NCBI GenBank assembly: GCA_020746835.1
Contig: JAGPNK010000037.1
Coordinates: forward strand, 92,453 to 156,452
Length of the DNA stretch: 64,000 nt
Reading direction: 5' to 3'
Origin: Stachybotrys elegans
Taxonomy: Eukaryota > Ascomycota > Sordariomycetes > Hypocreales > Stachybotryaceae
The notes under the pieces were generated by a model. The model saw nothing but the letters and a program-made list of their open reading frames with translations. It searched no databases and was not told the DNA's origin. Shown one piece after another: positions 29,323-42,173 of this stretch. A program made the position numbers and the translations under genes. Every line of letters begins with the position of its first letter. Within the stretch, counting starts at the first letter, position 1.

Positions 29323-32168
29323 CTAGTCCACGATCCATGCCTGGTCCGGCGGAAAATCCTCTATCAAAACAAGATCGTGCGAGTGAGATTTGACTGCCAT
29401 CACCCAAGCAAAGTCTTTCATATCGGGCCCGATGACTGCGTCCACGGCACTTGCAAATTCAGGCCTACTGTCCCAGAAGGCTGTGCCGACGGCCTTCATC
29501 ACAGGCTTGGCCGCCTCTTTGGCCTCCTTCCAGACAGGCCCTTCGATGTCGCGATCCGGCGCTGTCATCAAGGTCCGGGTTACCGCCTCTCTGGCGAGGA
29601 GACGAGCTAGCTCTCGGAGGCCCTCGGCGACGATAACCTCGGCGCTACTAAGGCGGTTCATGACGAGCACTCTGATGCTCTTGCCAAGCAACGCTCCCTG
29701 ATGACGACCGCTGGACTCCTCCTTGATACCCTCCTCTCCCTCGTCGAGACTGAGTAGCAACGCATTGTGCATCTTGTCCTCAAACTCAATCAAGTTTGTA
29801 TCGCTCGACGAACTGTCGTACACGAGCGCCATGTTCTCGCCATGCAGCGCCTCGCAGATCCGATCCCCCGCCTCCCGGTACCAGTCCACAATATCATCCT
29901 CAGACACCCCGGCGATGCTCATTCGCAGCAGCTCCGCATCAGCGAGCCGATACCACGTCCCCGTAGCGTCGTGCTTGACCTGGAGCATATCCTCCCGCGA
30001 TTGCAGCATGCCCCGCCAAGGGTGGAGCTCGAAGCCTGGCGCCAACGGCCGGGAGCCGATCCTGGCCCCGGCGAAGCGCACCCGTAGGCCGCGCGGAGTC
30101 GGCACGCCTGCTGCAGAGGCGTCCAGGCCGGCCATGCCAAATCGAATGGCCTTGTCGTTGGCGCTGATCACGGAGGAGGAGGAGCGCAGGAGCGAGAGGG
30201 GAGCCCACCGGAAGCCGGACTTGGTCATAGGCTGGTCCTCGATGAATATGACTCGTGGGGGATTCCGCCGTAACGCCGGGCGAGTTGACTCCACACCAGG
30301 GCCATGCGGTCTTGGTGCGTAGGAGCGGCTGCGATGGCGCTAATGTCGAGGGACAGGAGTGTAGCGAGACAGATGGGCTCGTCCGAGGGGACGGTGACAG
30401 TGCGGAAGAAGATGGCCCACTGGAGGTCGAAGAGGCGTACTTCGAGGTTGAGCGTCTCAGAACGGGTGAGCCCGTGAACCCGGCGGATCTGATGCATGTA
30501 AGCAAACGTAATGTAGCAAGGTGGCAGTCACTGACCTCTCGCTCGAGCTCAGCGGAGATCTGATACAGCCGAGGATCTGATGTAGCCATGGCCTTGAGCT
30601 GGTTCGTGAGATCAGAGTCGCGGACTGCGCGGTCTGCAAACTGGAAACAGAGTGACTTGGATAAAGCACCTTCTACAAATTATTAGCCACTATCACCAGC
30701 ACACTCGCCATACCAACCTTGTAATGTCCAGAGTCGGCGCATCCAGAGAGAAGTGCAGAAAGCCCGAAGGAGAAGCTCGGCTGGGTTAGAGTGCGCACTG
30801 TAAGATGATATAGATGAATCGAGAACCAGAACGTGCGTTGCGTCGCGGTAAACCTGCACGATCCTCCCGAGGGCAATCATCTTGCCGGAGTACTCTACAG
30901 GGCAGCACAAGGTGTCAATCCACAGTCGATACTGAGTAGATGTATGAGGCTCCATGTCGCTCTGGAGGTTGGCAACGAGGGTCGCCAGTCTGTCTAGCTG
31001 GCAGATCTGGATTGCATTCTTTCTCGGATTCCCCAGCCCATCTGCCCAAACCTATCAGGTCAGAATGCTTCCAGATCTTGAAGGGAAGGGGAAGGCCAAC
31101 GTGTGACAAGGCAACATATTTGGTGCCTGGCTGATATGCCTCCACGATGAGATTAATGCTGCCATCCTCTAGACGCTCCATTAGTAAGATGGGAAACGAG
31201 TCAGTCTCTTGTAGCACCCTCTGCACCTCATCAATATCAACCTCGAAATCTGCACAATTGCACCCATCTCCGACATGGGACAGCTTGTAGCTGGCCAGGT
31301 CGATCTGCATCGCCGTGCACAGTGTCTTTGTACACGACGAATGGTCCATGCTAGGGCTCCTACCCAGCCTGGACAAGAAATGTACAGTGCAAAGGCCGGT
31401 ATACGCTTGTCGCACCTTTTCGATCTCACTGGGGCACCACCCTGTAGCAAGGAGGCTGGACTCGAGATTGACGCCGGACCGGAGAGACTTGGATCCCCAG
31501 GGGATACCGACAGGTTTCAGGGCCTCTGATGGAGGCGGAAGAGACGACCTGGCACGGTTCACGCTGAGATTGCCGTAGAAGGCCTCACACGAAATAGTGC
31601 AGATCTCACCAAAGGCCGTGATTGCAGTGAGGATAGTGCCGTCAAACTCACTGTGGATGCTGTTGATCATGTAGAAGGTGAACCTCAGACATTCCTGGAG
31701 ATGGGGAATGTGCTCCCAACCCTGGCCCTCTCGGGCACTCATTATGTCTTTGAGCCTCGTTTCTAGAAGGCTGTACACCCTGGCGCCACTGAGGTAAAGC
31801 TTCCCGTCATGCTCGACGACGATGTTGTCATACAACCCCGCACAGCGCACACGCGCCTCCTCCTCGCTGATCCCCAGAGCATCTCGTCCAGGACCTTCAT
31901 TGAGGCCGGAAACTTCGGCAATGAGGCCAAAGTAGAACCAGGCGAGATAAAGACCCTCAGTGTCGGTGCGCGAGCTCGGATACAGCAGCTCGGTGTAAGG
32001 TATATGGAAGGCCGGATCGGGGTGGCGCAGGCTCAGTGGGACTCTGTTGAGGAGCTCTTTGCGAGTTGCAAAGGAGAGGAAAGGCCCGCAGTCCCATCGA
32101 TCCCATCCCACGAATGGGGTCTTGGGAATCGGAAACGTCGGCTGGTTGGGAATGAGGAGGATATCCAT
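29323..32168 (-). CDS. Divergent HET-like protein, one-base frame break
   Basis: Four exons (32168-31101, 31051-30718, 30672-30536, 30488-29323) give about 903 residues. A long N-terminal region of about 345 residues precedes the HET-like core: KYVALSHVWADGLGNP across the first junction, LWIDTLCCPV, RDATHVLVLD and LWMRRLWTLQEGAL. The order matches the large HET subfamily with a C-terminal GFRWAPLSLL segment, which is also present. In exon 4 a run of five G on the plus strand (30257-30261) appears one base short. The frame changes between RRYGGIP and RVIFIEDQPM, and without a sixth base a stop follows soon. This may be an assembly error or a genuine recent loss. It looks like an allorecognition gene by family. 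Confidence 0.75.
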
Positions 32169-33211
32169 GGTTGTTTTCTTAAGAGCTGATGGTCCTGCGT
32201 CTTAGCAGGACCCTGTTGCGGTGGCACGCGGCAATGTGGGCAGGGCGGGGAGGGCTATTACTACAATAGGGTAAGTCTAATAATTAAGCCTGTCAATAAG
32301 GCTTGATGCAATTACAACACTCCTGAAACTCCTTAGGCACGACCAGTTCCGATTCAGCATCAATGAGGCAATCGATAGAGCTCCAATTGATCTTCGGGAA
32401 ATTACGCAATATCTCAGTAGAACCTCGAGCATCGCCGGAACTGTTTCTCAACGTCGAGCTTTCTCGGAAATGCCTCTTCGAAGTCATCGGGCTCGGACAC
32501 AATAGGTCAGTTTCCGGCACACAAGTCACACTTGAGTAGCCGGTCGTCTGAAGGAGAGGCACGTCGGAGGCTACCATCTCATACCGCGGAACGGCGCGAG
32601 AGGCATCAGACTTCTAGTCAAAAAAAGGCCGTGAGACCGAGGAGCGCCAACAAAGTTATGTTTTTCGTTTTTATTTTTCATTTTTCTATTTTTTGTTAGA
32701 AAAACATGTTGGTATGAACGTTCTTTGTTAGGTTGATTTTGCATGTCAAAATACATGAGGAAATCATGTCTCGTAGAATTGAGAGGGTTTGCAATTATTG
32801 TTTTGTGTCAGTCTATGGTTGTTTCTTGTTTCCATCTTTAAAACGAAGGGCTTTCCCCTTTCTTTATACCTTTTCTGTCAAGTTTATCAATGTTCGGTCA
32901 GTTATTTTTTCCATTCCATTTCTGGGGATTTCGCTACCTTCATTCACGTTGCCATACATTGGCCAGGGATACCCCAAGGGCTTCGCAGCTACACGCCTAT
33001 AGCACTGCTACAATGTATACCTTAAGAGGATGTAGGACAAGACAGCTATGTGGCCATACGCTCCAGACTCGACGAGCGGACATACGTTTCATGAAGATCC
33101 GCAGAGGACGTCCCGATGCTTCCTGTGTCCCAACAAATATTTACCCGTTGTGCAGGATCATGATAAAATTTAGTTTGCATCTATTGCACTGTTCAAACCT
33201 CGTATACTAAG
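32169..33211. other. Intergenic, no gene seen
   Basis: About 1 kb with T-rich runs (32655-32700). No recognisable gene on either strand. It holds the promoter of the HET-like gene and the 3' flank of the NLR gene. Confidence 0.5.
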
Positions 33212-36200
33212 CTAGTGGAGAATATTATGCATTGTCCCTGACCCGGCCAGTCGATACTTCTGAGTCAATTTGTTCCTCCAATGATTCATGGTGATGGCCT
33301 TGCCTTTATATGGCACGTGTTTCTTCGACACGTTCATCTTCCCCGCATCCCACTCAGGAATGTAGAATTGTGTATGGCTCTTATCGCAAATGTTATTGGC
33401 CAAGTCAGGGTTTTCAAGCTTCTCCTTGCACTTTGTAGTCAAGACGAGGTTGATGCAGTCCATGCACCACCACATGTCGCCGGGGGTTGTCCAAGTATGG
33501 CCACATCCGCAGGAACAAGGAATTTCAAATCGACCCGCACGCTTCAGCATCGCAAGGGCTGCCTGTGCATTCCTCAAGTCACCGAATGGGATGACAGCAT
33601 AGAGAATTTTCCTGAAGGCCAACTTGTCGTTGCTAGCATCGTCGTCCGACAGAAGCTCAATAGCCATCCCCAATGTATTGCGAACCAGGTTCAGGGCCGA
33701 CTCGTCATCTCCATGGACGTGGTGGTACCGGGCAGCAAACAAACTAAGTGGCAGGCGCATTTGGTCTTCGTTGATTTGTTCAGGGACGATGTCCCCCAGT
33801 CTCTGCAGCCACTCCTGAGCCAACTCCGGCTTGTTCTCTGCCTTGGCCCGTTGGGCTCTGCTGAGATATATCGTTCCCAGCCTATAGCCCACGAGGAAAA
33901 ATGCGCGAGGCAGGTCCAAGTCTGTATATGGGAGATCCCTTGCAGCATCCTCTAACAGCATTCTCACCCTCTCAACCGTGGACGGGCTATATGCGGAGAG
34001 CGCGCTCGCGTAGAAGACTCGAAGGTAAAACGACTTGGCGTACTCGCGGTCTTTCGCATTGGATATAGCACTCCCGTATATCTCATCAAGCATATCGAAA
34101 TTGTTAGCGTGGCTCATGGCTCGCAAAAGAATCATGTGAAGTGCCGAATTTTCCGCCATGGCCAACACCAAGGCAGTGAGATGCCCCTTTTCCATTGACC
34201 GAACTTTCTCGAGGAGATTAATGACTTCACCCCATTTTCTAGCCGTGTCATATTTAGACACTATGTCGAGCACGTGCGACGGAGTAGAAGGGTCTCGCTG
34301 GACAGACTCCGTGTATGAGTCTATCGCCTTGCCAAACTTGCCCAAGGCCCAATACCTATTTCCGAGGTTGTAGGCAATATCAGAAAGCGACTTTTCATAG
34401 TCCCTCTGTAAAGCTGGATCATCCTCAAAGCGCTTGCTGAGACCCTCTAGAATGGTAATTGCTTCTGTGTGAGACTCCACTAGCTTTGCCAGGAGTAGCG
34501 AGGCCCTCCAGTTTTCCTTGTCGAGGCCGAGAGCCATTTTGCACCTCTTTTCGGCCTCAGATGTCTGATCTAGCTCTCTGAGCACCATGGCCATCTGAAC
34601 ATGCCATAGGGCATCTGGCTCAACGTCAAGTCGTTTCTGACACCACTCTTCAACGTCGCCATGAGACCCAGGCTGCGCCTTCGTGTCAGGTAATTCTTCC
34701 ATCTGCGTACACGGTTAGAGGGGGTAACAGATAAACACGCGGGAGAAGGCTTACGGTGTCGCAGAAGTTGCTGATTGCCCTGAATGCAGTGACGGTAACA
34801 TCTCGAGGCGACTCCCGCCGGAAGCAATGAACTGCCATTTGACGAATAAAAGGTTCAACAAGTGCTTTCCGTCGATTGCTCTTTTCGACCCCTGACCAAA
34901 TGCCCGCTTCGTGCGCATCGGTATTGGCCACAACCGCAGGATCCTTAAACCACTTAAAAATCGCATTCACTGCCTCCTCAGACTCTAGAAATTGTGGCAA
35001 CGTTGGGGTAGACGTGGCAGCCCATAGAGTTTTGTCAATGGAGGCCGGATCGCGGAACAGCTTTGTAAGTTTGCGACCGAATGAGGCTTTCGGGTCCGGG
35101 TCAATCCGTGCCTGTTGCACGGCGAGCAGATGGTCCATCAGATGAGAGACTGCGTATTTTCGCAAGGCTGCCAATCCGTCATCCAGATCATTCGTCAAAA
35201 CCTGGAGACATGCTTGGGAAATAAGGAAATGGGCAGTGGCCTCGTCTTCTCGACATATCTGCACGTGTCGCTTGCTGCTGATTTTCTGCTGGAAATGCTT
35301 TTCTAAATCGAGTTTTTGAAGCAATTCCGGGGGGCAAACTGTGTTAAGGAAATGTTGGACAACGGCAATCTCCCCCTTGTTCACAGTCTGGTCATCGTTT
35401 TGCTCGGGCGTCGCTTCGCCACGTTGTGGAAGCATGTCTAGCAATTCCTCATTGCGAAAAGCGACAAAGCCATCCTCGTTGATTTCGAACAGAATGAGCT
35501 TGTCTTTAAGCCGATCCTCCAGCGGACGTAGGGAGGCCCCCTCGTTCTTCAAATTGAGCACTGCCGTTATGACGTCGGGTGACATTCGCTCCTTTGCGAA
35601 TGTAAGCCAGATAATCATCTCGTTGATCTCGTGCAGTTCCTTTGTCATCCGCATCTCATTGAGCATGCGGACATCATCATGGATGCGCTCCAGCATGCTT
35701 CTGCCTGCGCCTTTCAGAACATCCTGAATCTCCTGGTCATTTTCTAGAGGCCGGATCTTGTCAAGGGTTGCACTAATCAGTTTGTAGTTACCCTCAGTCT
35801 GTCTATACAGGCTGTCACGAATGACGGCCCGCACCTCTGCAACTTTGTGTTGCCTAGAATTCGAGAGAACAGGCATTCTATCCATTCGTGAGTCGATGTA
35901 TTTGTGGATATCGACTTCATTCTTCTGAGCGATCGGGATAGCGGGACATGTTATGCCTCGTTTCTTGAGTCTGTCAATCGTACCTTGGGTAGCGCTGAAC
36001 AAGACACGGACTGTCTTGTTTGTGGAAAGCAAGACGCCCTGGAGGAACTTCACCAGTGAATCGTCGACATTGTTGTGACGGCTACCGAGCTTATTGATGA
36101 CGATGTAAAAGACAGCATCAATGTTACTCAATTCCTTGTGATTATCAAGGAGTAATCGAGATAGCACTTTCGTTGCCTCAATATGACCCTCTCGGCAGGT

Positions 36201-37462
36201 AGAAGCAATAGACTGCTTGTAAGACGCATCGGCTGCCGCAAACTGCCAGACTATAGACTTTCCGAGAGTTTGAATGCCGGCGTTGGGCTTACTGTTGTCG
36301 AGAAAGTGAAAGGCAACAAGGCAGCGAGAGTTACCTTCTTTGCTAGAGCCTTGCAAGAAGCCGTGCGTTCTCAGGTGGCTAATGGCCGCGGAAGTCAGAT
36401 AGCTCTTCCCCGAACCTTCCTCGCCGACCAATGCCAGGATAGGTTCATCGCCATTCTTCTTTGCCCAATTCTTGAACATGCCATCCGTGAGCAACCAGTC
36501 ACCAGTCCCTTCGACATGACGCTGGCGGATATTGCGATTGATGGCGTTCCAGGTTTGGATTGGTGCTTGCGCCATGCTATCCCAGGTTTCCGGGCTCTTG
36601 TCGAAGTCCAAGATTTGCATGAGGGCGCGCTCATCATGCTGCTCTTGTTGCTTCTCCTCTCGTTCCATTTTGGATTCGTTCAACAATCCCAGGGTTTTGG
36701 TAGAATTGGCCGCCGCTATTGCAGAATTGGCAAAGGTCACAGCTGCCGAAGCCAACGCTTCCTCCTTGGTGAGCTTGTCCATCTCTTGCACAAAGTCTTG
36801 GAATTCATTGCGAGAGAGAAAGGCAACCTTCATGAACGTCATGAATTTGAAGGCACGGGAGCTCCGAAGGTTCAATGCATGATCGCAGATGTCCACAAAG
36901 ACCTCCAGGACCTTTTGAGCCACACTGCTTAGGTTGGCATTCATGTTTCCCTTCACATACTCGGGCAGACGGTTAAGGAATTGGGTACAGTCCCTGAACA
37001 GGTCATTCAGGGTGTCAAATATGCTTTGATAGTCCTGCCATGCACTGATGACAAAATTGAGGGCATTGTAGCACTGCCCTGCGGGAGCAAAGACCTGCCG
37101 TGGATTAGCAGCGCGCTTCCAGATTCGCCATCGTGGCAATTTACCTGTGACGCGGCATCGGCGACTATGCCTCCAACTTTGCCAATGACAGTGAGGGTGT
37201 CGTTGAATATCTGCTTGACCCGTTGCGTTTTGGGCGATTTCTCGCGTCCCTTCTGGATGGCTTCCAGGTTGGCCATGACATCGGCTTGCTGTAGGTTCTC
37301 TTGGTAGTCTTGACCTTGGGACATCTCGGCGAGCTTCCTAACTCGGTCTTGCATGTTTTTCCAGGCTTCGGCGAGCTGCTCATTCATTTCAGGATCCGCC
37401 CCCACTGGTGCCTCAGTCGGTGACACTTCCGCCACCGTTGCGACCTGCATTGTGGATTGCAT
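33212..37462 (-). CDS. NLR/STAND protein: Goodbye - P-loop NTPase - TPR - ZZ-like finger
   Basis: Three exons (37462-37145, 37094-34755, 34702-33212) give 1382 residues. The first 240 residues look like the fungal STAND N-terminal Goodbye domain (VFAPAGQCYNALNFVISAW, then a helical bundle). A P-loop GEEGSGKSYLTS lies at about 330-341, followed by a NACHT/AAA-like module with an IDAVFYIVINKLG strand where Walker B would be expected. The expected acidic pair is not obvious there. Helical repeats fill the middle. Exon 3 carries TPR-like units (AYNLGNRYWALGKFGKAIDSY) and ends with a Cys-rich finger (CSCGCGH, MWWCMDCINL, NNICDKSH) of ZZ-like type. Fungal NLRs of this kind act as intracellular sensors for non-self or damage and usually cause cell death. 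It stands beside two HET-type genes. Confidence 0.85.
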
Positions 37463-38451
37463 GCCAATGTCGAGGAATGGACGAGTTTGGGGATTCGGAC
37501 AAGATTGATGCTCTAGAATTGGATTAGGGGAGAAAGCAGGGACAGCAATAAGTGGGAAGAGAGGTAATGAAAGGACTCATTGAACAGGTGAAACGGACGG
37601 GAGAGGAAAGGAGAACGAAAATGTAACGTAAAACAAACGAAGGACTTCATCAGAGCCGCGAGAACAACCGGTTCCGATCATCATCTTGTTCTCTAGCTGC
37701 CTCGCGGATCCGTCTGTCACTGTCCTAGAGGTATGTTGATCGGCCAGTTAGGAGCAAGTCAGGCCAATCATATATGCCTGTTGGTCGGCGAGCTGAAAAT
37801 CCAGGGGCGGGTTCAGCTCTCCATTTGCAGAAGTAGAGCCGAGCGCTAACCCGGTGCGGGCAGTTTAGTAGATCCCGCTGTGGAAATGCCTAAGTCAAGC
37901 GGTAAAAAGGGGTTGTGTTGGGCAGCTGTGCAAGATTGAGGGGATGTTGTTGAACCGGCAGATGCTCTGTGCATGAATACTTGACTGCTATGTTCTAACA
38001 GTAATGAAGTCATTGAAGGCAATTAGGCATGCAGTACTCCTTGTATGAAAAGTGGCAAGCTGCCCAGCGTCGTGCATATTATGTTGAGAATTTGGTTCAT
38101 TGGGAAGAAGCTGATAAACTGGCTAATAGTGACGGGCTTCATTCATAAGAAGGCCATCAGGGCTGACGTTTCTACAGCCTCGGTTTCAGATTGTGGGCAG
38201 TTTGGAAACACGACCAGTTGCCCATGACGAGGGGAAAACTGAGATTTCCGAGTACTCGGATGTTCACTATAACAAGTAGCAACTCTTTGAAGAAATGATC
38301 GACCACGGCTGGTGGCGAATATTATATCATTAACGGAAATTGCAATGCAGACGCTGGTCGCCGCGCAGTCTCTGGATCATGTCTCTTTGGATTCAATCCG
38401 CAGTTCGTTCGGGCTCCCGCCTCCTTAGGGTCGTAGCATCTGGTCTTTCTG
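37463..38451. other. Intergenic, no gene seen
   Basis: About 1 kb upstream of the NLR gene. Its promoter must lie here. I see no second gene and no repeat. Confidence 0.45.
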
Positions 38452-39144
38452 TTGGCATCAACCTTTGGTGGTCAAAACAAAAAGTCAGTGTGTTACCGTC
38501 ACTGCCTTCGAAGCCATGCCCCCGTAGTCGATGAGTACTATCTCTGGCTAGAAGATTCTCACCGATACGATTCGAAAGATGCACCCGTGCCGCAGGACGC
38601 AGATTTGCATCCCAATATGCCAGGGACAGAGCAGCCTAACGATGCATTTGGCCCACAAGTCGGCCCTAGGACTCGTGATGTAGATCTGACGTCAGACCAG
38701 GACCAACCCAGCGCAAAAATGATGTCATGGAAGACGCAGCCCTTGTCTATCTCCACTGGACGCGGGGACAGCTGCAGGATCCAAGACGATGCTGAGGGCA
38801 TCTCTATAACCGATGCACAGGTTGACTCAATCAAGTTGGATCTAGGTGGTAGCCATTTCAACTCTCTACTCATTAACGTCGTCGGCAATGGGGCAGTTGA
38901 GGGTGGCCTTGGCTTCAGATATGACATTGCCACGGGCTATGCTATTGTTCTTCCTGTAAACCCATCATGCTCTGCAATGCAGGCCCCGGTACGCAGACCA
39001 CACTGGAAAGAAACACTCAGAGTGTGGTCTGGGCCTGGCCCTAAAAGGAAGTGTGGAATGGATAAATACGCAAGACTGCAAAATAAAGGGGTAGGCATAG
39101 GCTCGGACTGTCAATCAATAATGTTCAGGCACCTGCCGGTTTAA
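38452..39144 (+). other. Open frame of doubtful coding value
   Basis: A 230-codon open frame without an ATG at its left end; it opens from a TTG. It reads through acidic, low-complexity sequence and ends GSDCQSIMFRHLPV. No domain is recognised and no membrane segment is clear. A short upstream ATG frame around 38345 closes before it and would need an intron to join. It may be one exon of a decayed gene. I would not annotate a protein without transcript support. Confidence 0.2.
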
Positions 39145-40063
39145 CAGATACTATGAAGGTTTAATATCAAATTTGTCACTAACGCAGACGCGTTGAAAAC
39201 TGTAAACGTATCCACAAGAGATAGCTGAATGAACGTGAGGAGTAGAAGTGTCCCAATGCCAATGATGCTTGTTCTAAGAATTGGGACAATCAAATGAATC
39301 TCATATTCTGCCGCCAGTCCGTAGATTAATATACCTACTTGGATTAGTAGTGAAACCACTGGGAGCAGATGAAGGCGGCACTCTGCTTGGAGGTCTCGCG
39401 TTGTATCTGACTCGGCATGCCGGCGGATATGTCTGCCAGAAGTTGTCGCAAAAACACCAAGACCCGCCCCTACTTGCAGTATATCGTACCATTGCAGCAT
39501 ATATTCTTGCTGACAGAAAGAACTTTTAAGAAAATTACCCATTATGACCCTGCTGACCCCTTCTACGTGTCTTCTACCTTGCTCTATGGAAACGGCCCAA
39601 CGATCCATCTCCGCAGCACAGCATGGTATCCTCACATACGACATTATCATTGGAGCTCTGATGGAAGGATCTTTGGAGAAGAATCCTTTAATGCGACTTT
39701 ATTATCTCCGTTACACTCTATTTGATACACAGGCCGCACTTCTAGCGAAGAACGCGCCGCTGAGCAGTATTGTACTTTGACCAGAATACCCGAGTATGCA
39801 ATGCTGCTCCCAAGGACACATACTTCGTAGATTTTGCCGAACAAGTGAGAAAAATAGAACATTAGAATACCGACAAGGTGATGAACCCGTGCGAGCTCTC
39901 CATATGGGACCCAGGAGGTTGGAAAGTGAGATAGAAACCCAGCAGTCTGGGCGCAGTACTCGGGGAGAGCTGAGACCTCTGAGCCTTTTGCTGAATGGCT
40001 GAGATTTAACAAAGGGGGCATTGTATAGGTATGATAGCGAAACAAGATGTTGAAACTCTTCAA
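39141..40063 (-). pseudogene. Possible UbiA-type prenyltransferase relic
   Basis: On the minus strand the frame ending at 39647 carries WVPYGELARVHHLVGILMFY followed by SHLFGKIYE, which resembles the start of fungal UbiA prenyltransferases (PYaELiRlhrP-G, FyfPhLfGtly). A second frame ending at 39141 has DTTRDLQA, like the second Asp-rich motif (D-x3-D), then several membrane helices (LHLLPVVSLLIQVGILIYG and more). The first Asp-rich motif (NDxxD) that should stand between is not found. No simple intron joins the two frames. I read this as a decayed integral membrane prenyltransferase. The family assignment is tentative, and another polytopic membrane family is possible. Confidence 0.35.
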
Positions 40064-40877
40064 CTCAAGGCCCAGTGTATTACAAGTTAGGGTCTGCGAG
40101 ATCGTTTAAATATCTAGCTATTGGAACAGTCAAACCCGTCAGTAACAAATTTGTCCACATCATCATGCCAAGGAAACGGAAGTTCCTTCTGCTTCGCATG
40201 GGGCTGGACGGTGCTTGCGTCACGCCCTGTAGCTTTATCATCGACTACCAATTGGCTCGTTTAAGCACTATTGTACGTATGTGTGTGTAGGCAGCATGCA
40301 TGTAGCCCACCCAAACTTGCTCAATCAGCCCCCTTGTACATCCAAATTACACGACTAATGACCTAATTTGAGGATATTGACAGTACACTCCATATAGAGT
40401 GCTGTACTTAGCTATAGTATGTACAATGGCTTCTTAGATAAGTCACTTTATTGACAACCCTAGTCATTGCCTGATGGCCTATCTGTTGCCTTCGCACATT
40501 CAGGGGAATGCCGTAGGAGTACAATTACTATTCCATCTCTACTCTGTGTGAACCTTGGTATGTTTGTTAGCACAGAGATGGTAACGTGTCCCTTTAACTG
40601 TCAAGGAGCACCGGCTCCATGCTTGTTGGATTGGCCCTCATGTACGTAGAAGTTACAACCCGAACGTTGTAGCTAGAGGATTCTAGGGGTACTCGACTAC
40701 TTCAGGTTGATCACGAGGCTCTGGGATTAAGAGGTACTTCCTGCTCTCATGTTACTCCTTGATATCCCTATTAGCGGCCAGCTTGCTGCTCTTCGACGCT
40801 CAAAGGCATACAACGGGCTGCCAGGCAGCTCAGTCACTTGTAGTTGCTATGAATTCTCAGTAGCATTCGTATTTTGC
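40064..40877. other. Intergenic, no gene seen
   Basis: About 0.8 kb without recognisable genes, between the UbiA-like relic and the alpha/beta hydrolase gene. Confidence 0.45.
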
Positions 40878-41719
40878 CTAGATGGCTTGATAAAATTCTT
40901 CAATCTTCTCAGCCAACAACTCAGGTTGTGACAAGAAAGGTGCGTGCGCTGTAGGCAGCAGCGCAGTTGCGGTGCCTTTCGGAAGCAAACCTGCCATAGC
41001 CCTTTGAATACTCAATGGGATCGCTTGATCATTTTCGCAGAAGACATAGGCGCATTTCAGATCATGCCAGGGATCATACGTGACCGTGTCCCCAAAGATT
41101 CTCAGGGGCTCAGGCTTCAAAAGCTTGATGTACTTTTCCTTCACGGCTACATCTAGGTCGTGATAGAAAATCTCGCCAGGATTCTCAGGATAGACAGAGT
41201 ATCCCTGTTTTTACGATAGAATCGTGGTGAGTATTAATGGGCATCTTAGGCAATGGCTGGGGCACTTACGACAATCCTATGCCAGGGTAACAGCTCGCCC
41301 CCGAATGCATCCTTTAGGGTCACACCAGTTGGTATGATGAATGCCGACAGGTATATGAACATGATAACCCCCCCTGGCTCCCCTCGAGAAGCCCTCTTTG
41401 TGAAGTTGAGGCCCTCCACGGCGCATGAGGCTGTACAGCCACCGTAAGAGTGGGCAAGAATGATGATTACTTTGCCCTCGTCGCATAGCCTTTGTAAGAC
41501 TTGACGAATAACACGCGCATTGTCGCCCGTGTTGGCTACTCCGGATGTGTCCCCAGGGGTTACATGGGAGGGTGCCTCGGTCGCCCATCCTCTTCCATGG
41601 AGCGTAGTGCGTAGCACTGTGAAGCTCTCAGCGCAGTGCCAGGCTCCGTGGACGAGGACAATGGTTGGCTTGACCGAACTCGCTGGCATGGCTGCGCTGC
41701 TCATAGAATACAATGACAT
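40878..41719 (-). CDS. Alpha/beta hydrolase
   Basis: Two exons, 41719-41270 and 41204-40878, total 258 residues, normal for the small AB_hydrolase_6-like group. The oxyanion-side motif TIVLVHGAWHCAESF lies near residues 19-33, the nucleophile elbow AHSYGG near 94-99, the acidic residue region VFCENDQAIP, and the catalytic histidine region TAHAPFLSQP near the C-terminus. The intron (GTAAGT...AAACAG) lies between LPWHRIV and GYSVYPENPG. No signal peptide is seen, so it is probably cytosolic. The substrate is unknown. Catalytic triad residues are all present, so this gene looks functional between two relics. Confidence 0.88.
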
Positions 41720-42173
41720 TCGGGGGAAAGAAGGATAGTTTGTTGTAGAATGGGAGACGAGGGGTATTTGTACTTCGGATCAAAGGGCGGGCACTGCACA
41801 GAGCATCAGGAATCCACAATGAAGATGATAAGAAGAAAAAGGAAAACACCATAAATAGATCAAGGAAAGCAACTGTTACCTATGCAACGTTTCATTTACG
41901 AAAATAGTGATCGACTCTGTCTGAAGGCTGCCCGGTTGATTGGTTGGAACCGTGGACCGTTTCTGTACTGCTCCTGCCAACCGCAGGAAGGAATCCACAA
42001 AGAAAAGAGGGTGTCGCCAAGGTACCAACCTGGGTATTTATGTATGCAGTTGGGTGAGAGTCAGAGATATCCACCTCGTCTTCTGGTATTCACATTCCTG
42101 GCGCTTCAGCAGCCTCTTTGCCGTTAAATGTTATGTTGTGTTTCCCTCGATCACAGAACCTAGGGGTACTAAA

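Noticed and set aside
36183..36932. A 249-codon plus-strand frame opposite the NLR gene
   Set aside because: It lies fully antisense to a well-supported exon with clear P-loop coding, and its translation has no motif.
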